From contig SMWF01000110.1 in assembly GCA_004357385.1 (NCBI GenBank), forward strand, positions 1-64,000: 64,000 nt of DNA, read 5' to 3'. Of the stretch, positions 7,692 to 15,824 are shown one piece after another; within the stretch, counting starts at the first letter, position 1; each line of letters starts with the position of its first letter. Origin of the DNA: Gammaproteobacteria bacterium (GTDB lineage Bacteria; Pseudomonadota; Gammaproteobacteria; Pseudomonadales; Azotimanducaceae). Made by a program: the position numbers and the translations under genes. Under the pieces are notes generated by a model that saw only the letters and a list, made by a program, of their open reading frames with translations, made no database searches and was not told the DNA's origin.

Positions 7692-8456
7692 ATGCCTGCT
7701 GAACTGTCCATACGTCCCCTGGCGGGTTTACCGATGGTCGAGCCCGGTGACGATCTTGCCGCACTGACGCTGGCCGCCATGGCCGAGAACGGCCTGACCT
7801 TCCAAGCCGGCGACATCCTGGTCGTCGCGCAGAAAGTGATCTCCAAAGCCGAAGGGCAACTGATCAAACTGGCGGACGTAGAACCTTCCGCGCGGGCCAT
7901 CGAACTCGCCACGGAGACTGACAAGGATCCCCGTCTGGTCCAGCTGATCCTCGACGAATCCAGCGATCTGCTGCGAAAAAAACCGGGCGTGCTGATCATG
8001 CGGCACCGGCTCGGCATCGTCGGCGCCCACGCCGGCATCGACCAATCGAACATTTCCCACGCGGACGGTGAAGCAGCGTTGCTGTTGCCACGGGATCCAG
8101 ATACGTCCGCTGCAGAATTACGTCTCGCGTTGGGCAAGGCAACGGGCGTCGAACTGGGCGTGATTATCGCTGACAGCATGAATCGGCCCTGGCGACTCGG
8201 CACCATCGGCTGCGCGATCGGCTGCTCGGGAATTACCGTGCTGGACGATCACGTGGGCGGCAAAGATCTGTTCGGCCGTGAGCTGAAGGTCACATTGATC
8301 AACCGTGTCGATTCCATCGCCGCCACCGCGACCCTGCTGATGGGCGAAACCACCGAGCGCACGCCGATGGCACTGGTGCGGGGGTTCGACCCGGAAGACA
8401 GCCCACAGCGGGCGGCCGACATCTATCGGCCGCTCGACGAAGACCTGTTTCGCTGA
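7692..8456 (+). CDS. cofE: Coenzyme F420-0:L-glutamate ligase
   Basis: CofE adds L-glutamate residues to F420-0 using GTP. The 254-residue length equals the single-domain archaeal CofE and is far shorter than mycobacterial FbiB, which carries an additional nitroreductase-like domain. Family motifs are VVAQKVISKAEG near 45-56, HAGIDQSN near 117-124, ADSMNRPWRLGTIGCAIG, and GKDLFGREL. The start codon overlaps no upstream gene, and the stop is 1 base before the cofD ATG, so the two are probably translationally coupled. What is missing is any visible reductase for dehydro-F420-0. Confidence 0.93.
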   Translation: MPAELSIRPLAGLPMVEPGDDLAALTLAAMAENGLTFQAGDILVVAQKVISKAEGQLIKLADVEPSARAIELATETDKDPRLVQLILDESSDLLRKKPGVLIMRHRLGIVGAHAGIDQSNISHADGEAALLLPRDPDTSAAELRLALGKATGVELGVIIADSMNRPWRLGTIGCAIGCSGITVLDDHVGGKDLFGRELKVTLINRVDSIAATATLLMGETTERTPMALVRGFDPEDSPQRAADIYRPLDEDLFR

Positions 8457-8457
8457 C

Positions 8458-9408
8458 ATGGCGGCTGCTCACTACCTGGCCCTCACGGGCGGCGTCGGCG
8501 GCGCCAAGCTGGCGCTTGGATTGAGCCGGCTGCTGGAGCCTGATCAACTCCGCTTCGTGGTCAACACCGGGGACGACTTCGATCACCTGGGGCTGCATAT
8601 CTCGCCCGACATCGATACGCTCATCTACACCCTGGCCGGGCTATGCAATACCGAAACCGGCTGGGGCCGCGCCAACGAAAGCTGGCAATTCATGACGGCG
8701 CTCTCCCAGCTCAACGGGGAAGACTGGTTCCGGCTCGGTGATCGCGACCTCGCGATGCATATCGAACGCACCCGTCGACTCGCAGCCGGGATGGACCTGA
8801 CCCATGTGATTCGAGAGTTGGCAGGCGCGCTCGGGGTGCGCCATCCCATCTTGCCGATGACTGACGATCCGGTACGCACGACCGTCGACACCGCGCAGGG
8901 CGAACTCGCATTCCAGCACTATTTCGTACGTGATCGGTGCGCCCCGGCCGTCACCGGCGTCCGCTTCGTCGGCGCCGAGCAGGCGCGCCTGAGTCCGTCC
9001 CTGAGCGAGGCGCTGCGCGACCCGGCACTGGCCGGCGTGATCGTCTGCCCATCGAACCCGTACCTGAGTATCGACCCGATCCTTGCGGTCCCGCCGCTGC
9101 GCGCAGCGCTTACAAATCTACAGGTACCCGTGGTCGCCGTGTCCCCGATCGTGGCAGGCGCCGCTATCAAGGGCCCGACGGCAAAGATGATGCGAGAACT
9201 AGACATTCCCAACACCGCGGTGGAAATCGCTCGCTACTACCGATCGTGGATCGATGGATTCATCCTGGACGAAGCCGATCGTGCCCTGAAAGACGAAGTT
9301 CAGGCGCTCGGGCTGGCGACTGTCGTCACCCGGACCGTCATGGTAAGTTTGGAGGACCGCGTGGCGCTGGCTCGCGAAGCCCTCCAACTAATCGACCAGC
9401 CGAGCTGA
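8458..9408 (+). CDS. cofD: 2-phospho-L-lactate transferase (CofD/FbiA)
   Basis: CofD transfers the phosphorylated side chain from the GDP- or GTP-activated donor made by CofC to the deazaflavin FO, giving (dehydro-)F420-0. The 316-residue protein has LTGGVGGAKLALGL near 8-21, VNTGDDFDHLGLHISPD near 38-54, and VCPSNPYLSIDPIL in the C-terminal half, all diagnostic. It starts one base after the cofE stop and ends 10 bases before cofC. Length and motifs are complete, and I see no damaged residues. Confidence 0.94.
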   Translation: MAAAHYLALTGGVGGAKLALGLSRLLEPDQLRFVVNTGDDFDHLGLHISPDIDTLIYTLAGLCNTETGWGRANESWQFMTALSQLNGEDWFRLGDRDLAMHIERTRRLAAGMDLTHVIRELAGALGVRHPILPMTDDPVRTTVDTAQGELAFQHYFVRDRCAPAVTGVRFVGAEQARLSPSLSEALRDPALAGVIVCPSNPYLSIDPILAVPPLRAALTNLQVPVVAVSPIVAGAAIKGPTAKMMRELDIPNTAVEIARYYRSWIDGFILDEADRALKDEVQALGLATVVTRTVMVSLEDRVALAREALQLIDQPS

Positions 9409-9418
9409 GGGGACCACC

Positions 9419-10087
9419 GTGTGGGCCGTCGTACCGCTCAAGAGATTCGTCAAAGCCAAGCAACGCCTCGCGGGCGTGCTCAATGCAGACGAACGGAGGG
9501 GCCTGGCCGCCGCAATGCTCGACGACGTGCTGTCTGCCCTGGCCGGAACATCGGGACTTGCAGGGGTGCTGCTGGTCTCGCGTGAACCCGAAGCCGCCGC
9601 CATTGCCGCCCGCTATGACGCGGAGCTGTTCGCGGAACCGCCGCGCGCGGACCTTTCTGAAGCCCTGCAGGCGGCGGGCGGATACCTGATGGCCAACCAC
9701 GGCGCGACCGCAACGCTGATCCTGCCGGCAGACATGCCCCTGGTGCGCGCCACCGATATCGACGAGGTGCTCACCCAGCACGAACGCCTGACGCTGGTTC
9801 CCGATGCCATGGGCGATGGAACCAACTGCATCGTGTCGACGCCGCCCAACCTCATCCGTTACCAGTTTGACGGGCACAGCTTCGACCCCCACGTCGAAGC
9901 GGCCTACGCCATCGGCACAACGCCGCTGATCGTACGCAATAAGAACTTTGCACTCGACATCGACACGCCGCCGGATCTGGAAGAGTTACTCGCTCGTCCG
10001 GGACCCTGTAAAACCCGCACATACTTAGAAACAAGCGGTATAGCATCTCGGTTGACCCAACCGCATAATAGTTCGAATGCCCTTTGA
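9419..10087 (+). CDS. cofC: 2-phospho-L-lactate (or related) guanylyltransferase
   Basis: CofC/FbiD activates 2-phospholactate, phosphoenolpyruvate or 3-phosphoglycerate with GTP for CofD. The 222-residue product begins at a GTG, with GAGGGGACC just upstream, and reads WAVVPLKRFVKAKQRL, the nucleotide-binding N-terminus of the family. LILPADMPLV near 100-109 holds the metal-binding Asp of the nucleotidyltransferase fold. The last 25 or so residues (after LEELLARPG) are not conserved in pattern and may be a lineage-specific tail. Which phospho-donor it prefers cannot be read from the sequence. It is fourth in the F420 operon. Confidence 0.9.
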   Translation: MWAVVPLKRFVKAKQRLAGVLNADERRGLAAAMLDDVLSALAGTSGLAGVLLVSREPEAAAIAARYDAELFAEPPRADLSEALQAAGGYLMANHGATATLILPADMPLVRATDIDEVLTQHERLTLVPDAMGDGTNCIVSTPPNLIRYQFDGHSFDPHVEAAYAIGTTPLIVRNKNFALDIDTPPDLEELLARPGPCKTRTYLETSGIASRLTQPHNSSNAL

Positions 10088-10149
10088 TCAGGGCCTGGCG
10101 CGCACGTCGGGACAGCGTGGCGCGTTCCCAAGGCAAATCCGGAGAACCG

Positions 10150-12633
10150 ATGACTGACAGTATCGCGGCCATCCTCGACGCAGTGCTCGAGGGCCAACTG
10201 CCCAGTGACCAGCAGGCATTGGCCCTGGCTGGCGAACAGAACACGCGACGACTCACCGAAGTCGCCGCAACCCTGCGCGACCGCGGCTTCCACAACGTCG
10301 TCACTTACTCGCGCAAGGTGTTCATTCCGCTCACCCATCTGTGCCGGGACGTCTGCCACTACTGTACCTTCGCGCAGACACCCAAAAAGCTGCAGGCGCC
10401 CTTTCTAACCATCGATCAAGTCCTGGAGATTGCTCGCAGCGGCGCGGAGATGGGCTGCAAGGAAGCATTGTTCACCCTTGGCGAAAAGCCGGAATTGCGC
10501 TACAAGGCGGCGCGCGAAGCACTTGCGGAGATGGGATTCGCCACTACGCTCGAGTATCTGCACCATGCCGCCCAGCGGGTGGTCGAGGAAACCGGACTGC
10601 TACCGCATTTGAATCCCGGCAACATGACCCAGGCGGAACTGGACATGCTCCGACCGGTGGCTCCCTCCATGGGCATCATGCTCGAGTCTTCATCGAGGCG
10701 CCTGACCGAGAAGGGAATGCCGCATTACGGCTCTCCGGACAAGGATCCCGCCGTGCGCCTGGAAACTCTGGAACTGGCAGGGCGCAACAAGGTTCCGTTT
10801 ACCAGCGGAATCCTCATCGGCATTGGCGAAACACGCCGCGAACGCATCGAGTCCCTGCTGGCAATCCGCGAAATACACCAGCGGCACGGCCACATCCAGG
10901 AGATCATCGTCCAGAATTTCCGCGCCAAGCCAGACACCAAAATGGCGCAGGCACCCGAACCCGATCTCAACGAACTGCTCTGGACCATCGCAGTGGCCCG
11001 AATCGTGTTCGGTCCACTGATGAGCATTCAGGCGCCCCCGAACCTCAGTCCAGGCGTGCTCTCACAGATCGTTGCCGCGGGAATCAACGACTGGGGCGGT
11101 GTCTCGCCGGTGACGCCGGACTTTGTGAACCCCGAAGCACCCTGGCCACACCTCGATGAATTGAACCGCGAAACCGCCGTCGCCGGCAAACATCTGCACG
11201 AGCGTTTGACGATTTACCCCAACTACGCAAGTGAAATCAGCACCTGGGTCGATCCCGGCATGCACACCCGGCTGTTGCACATGATCGATGCCGAAGGTTT
11301 TCCACGCGTCGATGATTGGTGCCCGGGAGATGAGCAGTCTCCGCCCCAGACGGACCTGAACGCCGTGGCGAATCACCCCAGTCGCGTCTCCGAAGATCTG
11401 CAGGTCATTCTGAAGCGCGCCGCGGGTGCGGTGGATTTGTGCGAAGCGGAGATCGTCAGGCTGTTCGGCGCCAGGGGCGACGATTTCAGCGCGGTGGTCC
11501 AAGCCGCGGATGCCCTGCGTACCCGGCACAACGGCGATCGCGTCACCTACGTCGTCAACCGCAACATCAATTACACCAACATCTGCTACTTCAAATGTCA
11601 GTTCTGCGCATTTTCCAAGGGCAAGCTTTCGGAAAACCTGCGTGGCCGGCCCTACGATCTGAGCCATGAGGAAATTCAGCGCCGCTGCGAGGAAGCCTGG
11701 GCCAGGGGTGGTACCGAAGTCTGCATGCAAGGGGGTATTCATCCGGAGTACACGGGCGAGACCTATGTCGAGATCGTCAAGGCAGTGAAGCGCGTGACTC
11801 CGGATATGCACGTCCACGCCTTCTCTCCACTGGAAATATGGCAGGGCGCGGCCACGCTGAATCTGCCGCTGGATCAGTACCTGCGCAAGCTACTGGATGC
11901 GGGGCTTGACACCTTGCCCGGTACTGCGGCGGAGATCCTCGACGACGAAGTTCGGGAAACGCTCTGTCCGGACAAGATCAACACGGAGCAGTGGCTACGC
12001 GTTATGGAGACTGCGCACGAGTTGGGGATTCGCACCACGGCGACGATTATGTATGGCCACGTCGACCAGCCCCAACACTGGGCACGACATCTGATTCGCG
12101 TGCGCGATCTGCAGAAGCGCACCAGCGGTTTTACGGAGTTCGTGCCGCTGCCGTTCGTTCACATGGAAGCCCCCCTCTACCTGAAAGGCAAGGCCCGCAA
12201 AGGACCGACCTTCCGCGAGGCCGTATTGATGCACGCCGTGGCGCGCCTGACCCTCAATCCCTACATCACCAACATCCAGGCGTCCTGGGTGAAGATGGGA
12301 CACCAAGGTGTCATCGCCTGTCTGAATGCAGGCTGCAACGACCTCGGCGGCACGTTGATGAACGAGAGCATCACCCGGGCCGCCGGCGCGAGTCACGGCC
12401 AGGAGACGTCACCCCAGCGGATGATCGAAATGATCGAAGGGGCGCATCGAGTGCCCGCGCAGCGCAACACCGTGTACGGAGAGGTGCCACGCGAGCGGAT
12501 CGACGCCGGGCTTGGGGCAGGCGAACTCGAGGACATCATCAACACGCCAGCACGAAAGTATGAACGCAAGCGTTCAGGTCCGTTGATTCGCCGCGGCGTC
12601 GTCGAGCCCATCCAGGCCGTCAACCTCAACTGA
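10150..12633 (+). CDS. fbiC: Bifunctional FO synthase (CofG-CofH fusion)
   Basis: FbiC makes the deazaflavin chromophore FO from a ribityl-uracil intermediate and tyrosine by two radical SAM reactions. The 827-residue fusion shows one radical-SAM cluster in the CofG half (CRDVCHYC, Cys65/69/72) and one in the CofH half (CYFKCQFC, Cys479/483/486). GTEVCMQGGIHPEYTG is a CofH landmark. I start at the ATG at 10150 because GGAGA lies 5 bases before it; a TTG at 10084 would only add a basic tail overlapping cofC. The fused form is the actinobacterial type, whereas archaea carry two genes. The last 60 bases overlap the opposing MFS gene. Confidence 0.95.
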   Translation: MTDSIAAILDAVLEGQLPSDQQALALAGEQNTRRLTEVAATLRDRGFHNVVTYSRKVFIPLTHLCRDVCHYCTFAQTPKKLQAPFLTIDQVLEIARSGAEMGCKEALFTLGEKPELRYKAAREALAEMGFATTLEYLHHAAQRVVEETGLLPHLNPGNMTQAELDMLRPVAPSMGIMLESSSRRLTEKGMPHYGSPDKDPAVRLETLELAGRNKVPFTSGILIGIGETRRERIESLLAIREIHQRHGHIQEIIVQNFRAKPDTKMAQAPEPDLNELLWTIAVARIVFGPLMSIQAPPNLSPGVLSQIVAAGINDWGGVSPVTPDFVNPEAPWPHLDELNRETAVAGKHLHERLTIYPNYASEISTWVDPGMHTRLLHMIDAEGFPRVDDWCPGDEQSPPQTDLNAVANHPSRVSEDLQVILKRAAGAVDLCEAEIVRLFGARGDDFSAVVQAADALRTRHNGDRVTYVVNRNINYTNICYFKCQFCAFSKGKLSENLRGRPYDLSHEEIQRRCEEAWARGGTEVCMQGGIHPEYTGETYVEIVKAVKRVTPDMHVHAFSPLEIWQGAATLNLPLDQYLRKLLDAGLDTLPGTAAEILDDEVRETLCPDKINTEQWLRVMETAHELGIRTTATIMYGHVDQPQHWARHLIRVRDLQKRTSGFTEFVPLPFVHMEAPLYLKGKARKGPTFREAVLMHAVARLTLNPYITNIQASWVKMGHQGVIACLNAGCNDLGGTLMNESITRAAGASHGQETSPQRMIEMIEGAHRVPAQRNTVYGEVPRERIDAGLGAGELEDIINTPARKYERKRSGPLIRRGVVEPIQAVNLN

Positions 12634-13875
12634 ACCCGGCGGCCGTTGGTGCTCTTGCGGCTCTCTTCGCTGCTCTTTTCGCCGATAGGAACGGGCAGCA
12701 AGCAACAGCGGCAGCACCAGCGTGACGAAGATCACCACGCTGCCTCCCGCGAGCAACAGTAACGTCGTCTGCATGCCCCATGCATCGAGAACATAGCCCA
12801 CCCACGGACCGGTCAAGACGAAACTGCCGCGAAAGCCGAAACTAGCCAACGAGTTCGCTGTGGCGCGAAATCGACCGGGGACCCGACGATTCAGGGCGTC
12901 CTTGAGCACCACCAGGCCGAAACCACGGCTTACGAAGAAACTGACGCTGGCCACCAGACCGCCCACGGGTCCAAACCAGGCGAGCCCCAGGTATCCGAGC
13001 ACCGGGCCCAGACCAACGAGGACCAACAGCATCGAACTACCAATCCGCTCTTCGACCTGATGTGCGAACCGGCCGCTGATCGACGCGCTCAGGGTCAGCC
13101 CAGCCCACAGATAGCCGAACCAGAGCAGATCGATACCCTGTTGCTGCCAGAGTTTCTGGAGCATCCACACGGCATAGAACGTGGTCAGGCTCCATACGCA
13201 GTACGTCAGGAAAATCAGGCGCAACAATCTATCGTCGCGCAGCAGGTGCCGAACGATCAAACTCAGATTGGCGGCATGCGATTCACGAGAAAGGCGCTCA
13301 CGCGGCGGCTCAACCAGGCCAAGCGCAACGATGATCGGGATCCAGCCGACCAGCACCTGTGCGTACACCACGGCCTGCATCGATGCCAACAGCAATAGGC
13401 TGCACGCGACGCCTGCAACCGCTTCCGACAATGTCTGCGTCGAGAATAACCGGCTGACCGCGAGCTGACGCTTACCTTCACCTGGCGACAAGGCCCGCTC
13501 CGTTTCGTACAGCAATGCCAGGTCCGCACCCGACGCAAGGCTGGCGCCTATGCCCAGCGAGATTTCGAACAAGGCAAGGGTCGCAAAACCATCCGCCACC
13601 AGCAGGAAACTGTGCCCCAGTCCAATGAACGCGCAACCCCATACGAGCGCGTGCTTGCGCCCGATCAGGTCGGCCAGGTAGCCCGACGGAACTTCCATGA
13701 TCAGCACGACGCCCGAAAACAACGCCTGCAGGACGAACACCTCCTGCATGGACAGCCCGCGACTCTGAAAGAACGGCACGGCAATCGGGATGATCACCAG
13801 AAACACCCGAAAGAACGCCAACGTGATCACTCGCGATTCGTTGCGTTTGAGTTGTCGATACGTCGCTGCGTTCAT
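12574..13875 (-). CDS. MFS transporter
   Basis: This 433-residue inner-membrane protein has about 12 hydrophobic segments and typical major facilitator loops: GYLADLIGRKHALVWG between segments 2 and 3, and a matching mid-protein loop GRFAHQVEERIGSS. An N-terminal YRQLKRNESRVITLAFFR leads into the first helix. The very C-terminus (EVDGLDGLDDAAANQRT) is hydrophilic and is encoded opposite the last codons of fbiC. Drug efflux or metabolite export is plausible, but the substrate is unknown. It is monocistronic as far as visible and lies downstream of a minus-strand terminator that would isolate it from the genes at 13979-15202. Confidence 0.85.
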   Translation of the reverse strand: MNAATYRQLKRNESRVITLAFFRVFLVIIPIAVPFFQSRGLSMQEVFVLQALFSGVVLIMEVPSGYLADLIGRKHALVWGCAFIGLGHSFLLVADGFATLALFEISLGIGASLASGADLALLYETERALSPGEGKRQLAVSRLFSTQTLSEAVAGVACSLLLLASMQAVVYAQVLVGWIPIIVALGLVEPPRERLSRESHAANLSLIVRHLLRDDRLLRLIFLTYCVWSLTTFYAVWMLQKLWQQQGIDLLWFGYLWAGLTLSASISGRFAHQVEERIGSSMLLVLVGLGPVLGYLGLAWFGPVGGLVASVSFFVSRGFGLVVLKDALNRRVPGRFRATANSLASFGFRGSFVLTGPWVGYVLDAWGMQTTLLLLAGGSVVIFVTLVLPLLLAARSYRRKEQRREPQEHQRPPGSVEVDGLDGLDDAAANQRT

Positions 13876-13915
13876 GTCGTTACCGTTGTGCTCTCTTGTT
13901 CAGCGCTCTGAGACG

Positions 13916-13950
13916 AAAAAACCCCGAAGGCTTCTGGCCCTTCGGGGTTT
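13916..13950 (-). terminator. Rho-independent terminator (minus strand)
   Basis: AACCCCGAAGG and CCTTCGGGGTT form an 11-bp stem with an 8-base loop. On the minus strand the stem is followed by a run of six T. It is the strongest intrinsic terminator seen in the window. It ends transcripts running from the 13979-15202 direction and protects the MFS promoter. Confidence 0.85.
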
Positions 13951-13978
13951 GTCGCGTTAGTTGGTTATCTATCGCTGA

Positions 13979-14092
13979 TCAGCGCCTCGAGCCAGGTCCT
14001 CCTGATTGCAGGGTCGGCACGCGGGCGCATAGGTCCGCGCCGTCCGCATGTGCGACCGGGAGGTACATGTTTTGCCAGTGAAATTCCGGCAT
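13979..14092 (-). CDS. Candidate small protein (37 aa) or coding part of a small RNA
   Basis: Family not recognised. An ATG-to-TGA frame encodes 37 residues starting MPEFHWQNMYLPVAHADG. About two thirds of codons end in G or C. It ends about 30 bases before a strong intrinsic terminator and lies about 30 bases downstream of a TTGACA-led promoter candidate, so it looks like a self-contained short transcript of about 200 nt. The ribosome site (GGGTG) is weak, so a non-coding RNA is an equal alternative. No match to 6S, 4.5S or tmRNA consensus is apparent by eye. Confidence 0.35.
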   Translation of the reverse strand: MPEFHWQNMYLPVAHADGADLCARVPTLQSGGPGSRR

Positions 14093-14123
14093 GACACCCA
14101 ACAACAGGTAAACAGGGGCGCGA

Positions 14124-14152
14124 ACGGTACGCCGGCCCCTCAGCACTGTCAA
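14124..14152 (-). promoter_or_regulatory. Candidate sigma70 promoter for the short transcript
   Basis: On the minus strand TTGACA (plus 14147-14152) is followed, after 17 bases, by TACCGT (14124-14129). The -35 is perfect and the -10 weak. It starts 19 bases past the stop of the serine-hydrolase-like gene and points into the 37-codon ORF and its terminator. Confidence 0.35.
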
Positions 14153-14170
14153 CTCACGACTGCTCGGGGG

Positions 14171-15202
14171 CTAGTCGGGCAATGCCGCTTGCAGATGCGT
14201 CCAGATGGTATCGAATGCCTCGGCAGGCTCCGCAATGCCCGCGCCGAGCCGAACCAGACTCAATTCCTGCTCCCATGAAATCGCCAGCTGGCGGTTGAGC
14301 GTATCGAATCCCAGCACGGCGTCCTGGGGCGCCGCCGGAAGCAGCGGGCCCGTAACCCGTGCCTGGCTGGCCGGCATCACGAAGGCTTCCCTACCGTTCA
14401 ACCACCAGAGCAATCCGTAGGCCGGATTCATCGTCTGACTCGGGTTCAACAATTCATCCAGCGCGTCGGCACTCACCACGACTTCGTTTTCCCAACGGCC
14501 ACGGTTCTGGATTAACAACGCGAACCGCCCGAGGTCCCGGGCGGTACTCGCCAAACCGATGAACGTCCCGCTGCCGCTCCAGTCCCGGGCGACCCAGCGC
14601 GTACTGGCCATGCCGATCCGATCGCCAAGCCAATCGCGCAACATAGCGTCGGGGTCGAGGCCACTGCTGCGGGTGAGCACGCGAATGAGTTGCTGGTAGG
14701 CGCTCGGGTTGTACAACCATTCCACGCCGGCGGGTGCCACAAATCTCAACTGATCATCCAGTCCGCTGGTCATGGACATCAGATGCCAGATCGCGATCTC
14801 TCGCTCCTGATCCAGGCTGGCCGAACTCCAGCCCGGGCCCAGGTACTCCTGAACCGGATGGTTGAAGTCGATGATGCCACGGTCACGAGCAATGGCGAGC
14901 AACGTGGCGGTCATGCAGTTCTGCACCGCACCCACGTCTTCTACCGGGCGCCCGGATCGATCCGGAGCGAGATTGAACCGCGCAAAACGCTCCCGGCCCT
15001 CCGTGTCGAGTCCGGCGGCAACATCGTTCCAGTATCCCTCTGCAACGATGCGGCCACGATGCAGAATCAGCAGCGCGCTGGTCCCGACCCGTCCAGCCAG
15101 TTCGAGCACTTCGTCGAGGCGGTTCTTCTTCCAGCCCTCGGACTCGAACTCTATTGCGGCCCATTGGTCGGCCGGGCTTGGAAACTCGATTACGTCGCGC
15201 AT
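14171..15202 (-). CDS. Serine hydrolase (beta-lactamase/PBP-fold) family protein lacking catalytic residues
   Basis: This 343-residue protein has the class C beta-lactamase/esterase fold pattern: ALLILHRGRIVAEGYW near 43-58, then TATLLAIARDRGIIDFNHPVQEYLG, and HLMSMTSGLDD near 140-150. The nucleophile motif SxxK should sit just before TATLLA, but the residues there are AVQN (92-95), so both the Ser and the Lys are gone. The second motif (YxN) reads YNP at 164-166, losing the Asn. The frame is intact and length is normal, so this looks like a maintained pseudoenzyme, perhaps a binding or regulatory protein, rather than a decayed gene. Upstream is the zinc ribbon gene. Confidence 0.75.
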   Translation of the reverse strand: MRDVIEFPSPADQWAAIEFESEGWKKNRLDEVLELAGRVGTSALLILHRGRIVAEGYWNDVAAGLDTEGRERFARFNLAPDRSGRPVEDVGAVQNCMTATLLAIARDRGIIDFNHPVQEYLGPGWSSASLDQEREIAIWHLMSMTSGLDDQLRFVAPAGVEWLYNPSAYQQLIRVLTRSSGLDPDAMLRDWLGDRIGMASTRWVARDWSGSGTFIGLASTARDLGRFALLIQNRGRWENEVVVSADALDELLNPSQTMNPAYGLLWWLNGREAFVMPASQARVTGPLLPAAPQDAVLGFDTLNRQLAISWEQELSLVRLGAGIAEPAEAFDTIWTHLQAALPD

Positions 15203-15281
15203 CGTTTCACACCGATGTGATCACGAAGGCGGCGCAGTAAGAACGTCTCCGGAGGGCTTCCGGCGCACGCCGAACAGTGTC

Positions 15282-15662
15282 TCAGGCGTCACGCCGTCCG
15301 CGAATGAGATCGCGGATTCGATCGAGCAACGTATCGTACTTCCAGTCGGTAAATTCGCCGGCATCGAAATAGATGCCGCTGCAATCCGGACAGCGTTCGT
15401 ACCAGATATGAGACTGTTTTTCGTCCGAGACCTTGTCCATCTGCGCGCCGCAACCCGGACAACTGATATCTTCGATCTCATCGAGTTTGCGACCGACTTT
15501 GGGATCGCCGGAGTCCAGCACCTCGGACATCCATTCCTGCTTCATCTCCAGGAGCACTTCCGGCATTGCAAACAAACCCATGCAATCCGAGCACCGATTC
15601 ACGGATATCTTCCGGCCGTAATTCTTGACGATCATCTCACCATCGCATTTCGGACATTGCAC
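15282..15662 (-). CDS. Zinc ribbon protein (zf-TFIIB type, two ribbons)
   Basis: The 126-residue protein has two zinc ribbons: CPKC near residues 3-6 with CSDC near 24-27, and CPGC near 68-71 with CPDC near 91-94. Such short two-ribbon zf-TFIIB proteins are widespread in proteobacteria and of unknown role; nucleic-acid or protein binding is assumed. The start is a GTG at 15662 with AGGAG 7 bases upstream. It reads toward the serine-hydrolase-like gene across a 79-base gap and could share its transcript. Confidence 0.82.
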   Translation of the reverse strand: MQCPKCDGEMIVKNYGRKISVNRCSDCMGLFAMPEVLLEMKQEWMSEVLDSGDPKVGRKLDEIEDISCPGCGAQMDKVSDEKQSHIWYERCPDCSGIYFDAGEFTDWKYDTLLDRIRDLIRGRRDA

Positions 15663-15824
15663 GAGCCATCTCCTTGTTAAGAGCCGCTACCTGAAAAATC
15701 ACCGTCACCCTGTTGCCGCAACCCACGCTACACTGCCACAGCTTGGCCTGCTGCGCATCCTCAAAGCGCTCCAGGGCGCGCCAAAATCTCATTGGCAGTT
15801 CAGTTCGCGAGTGCGGCACTTGTG

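Noticed and set aside
10084-10149. Extended fbiC start at TTG 10084
   Set aside because: The extension overlaps cofC and is basic, whereas ATG 10150 has GGAGA at 5 bases.
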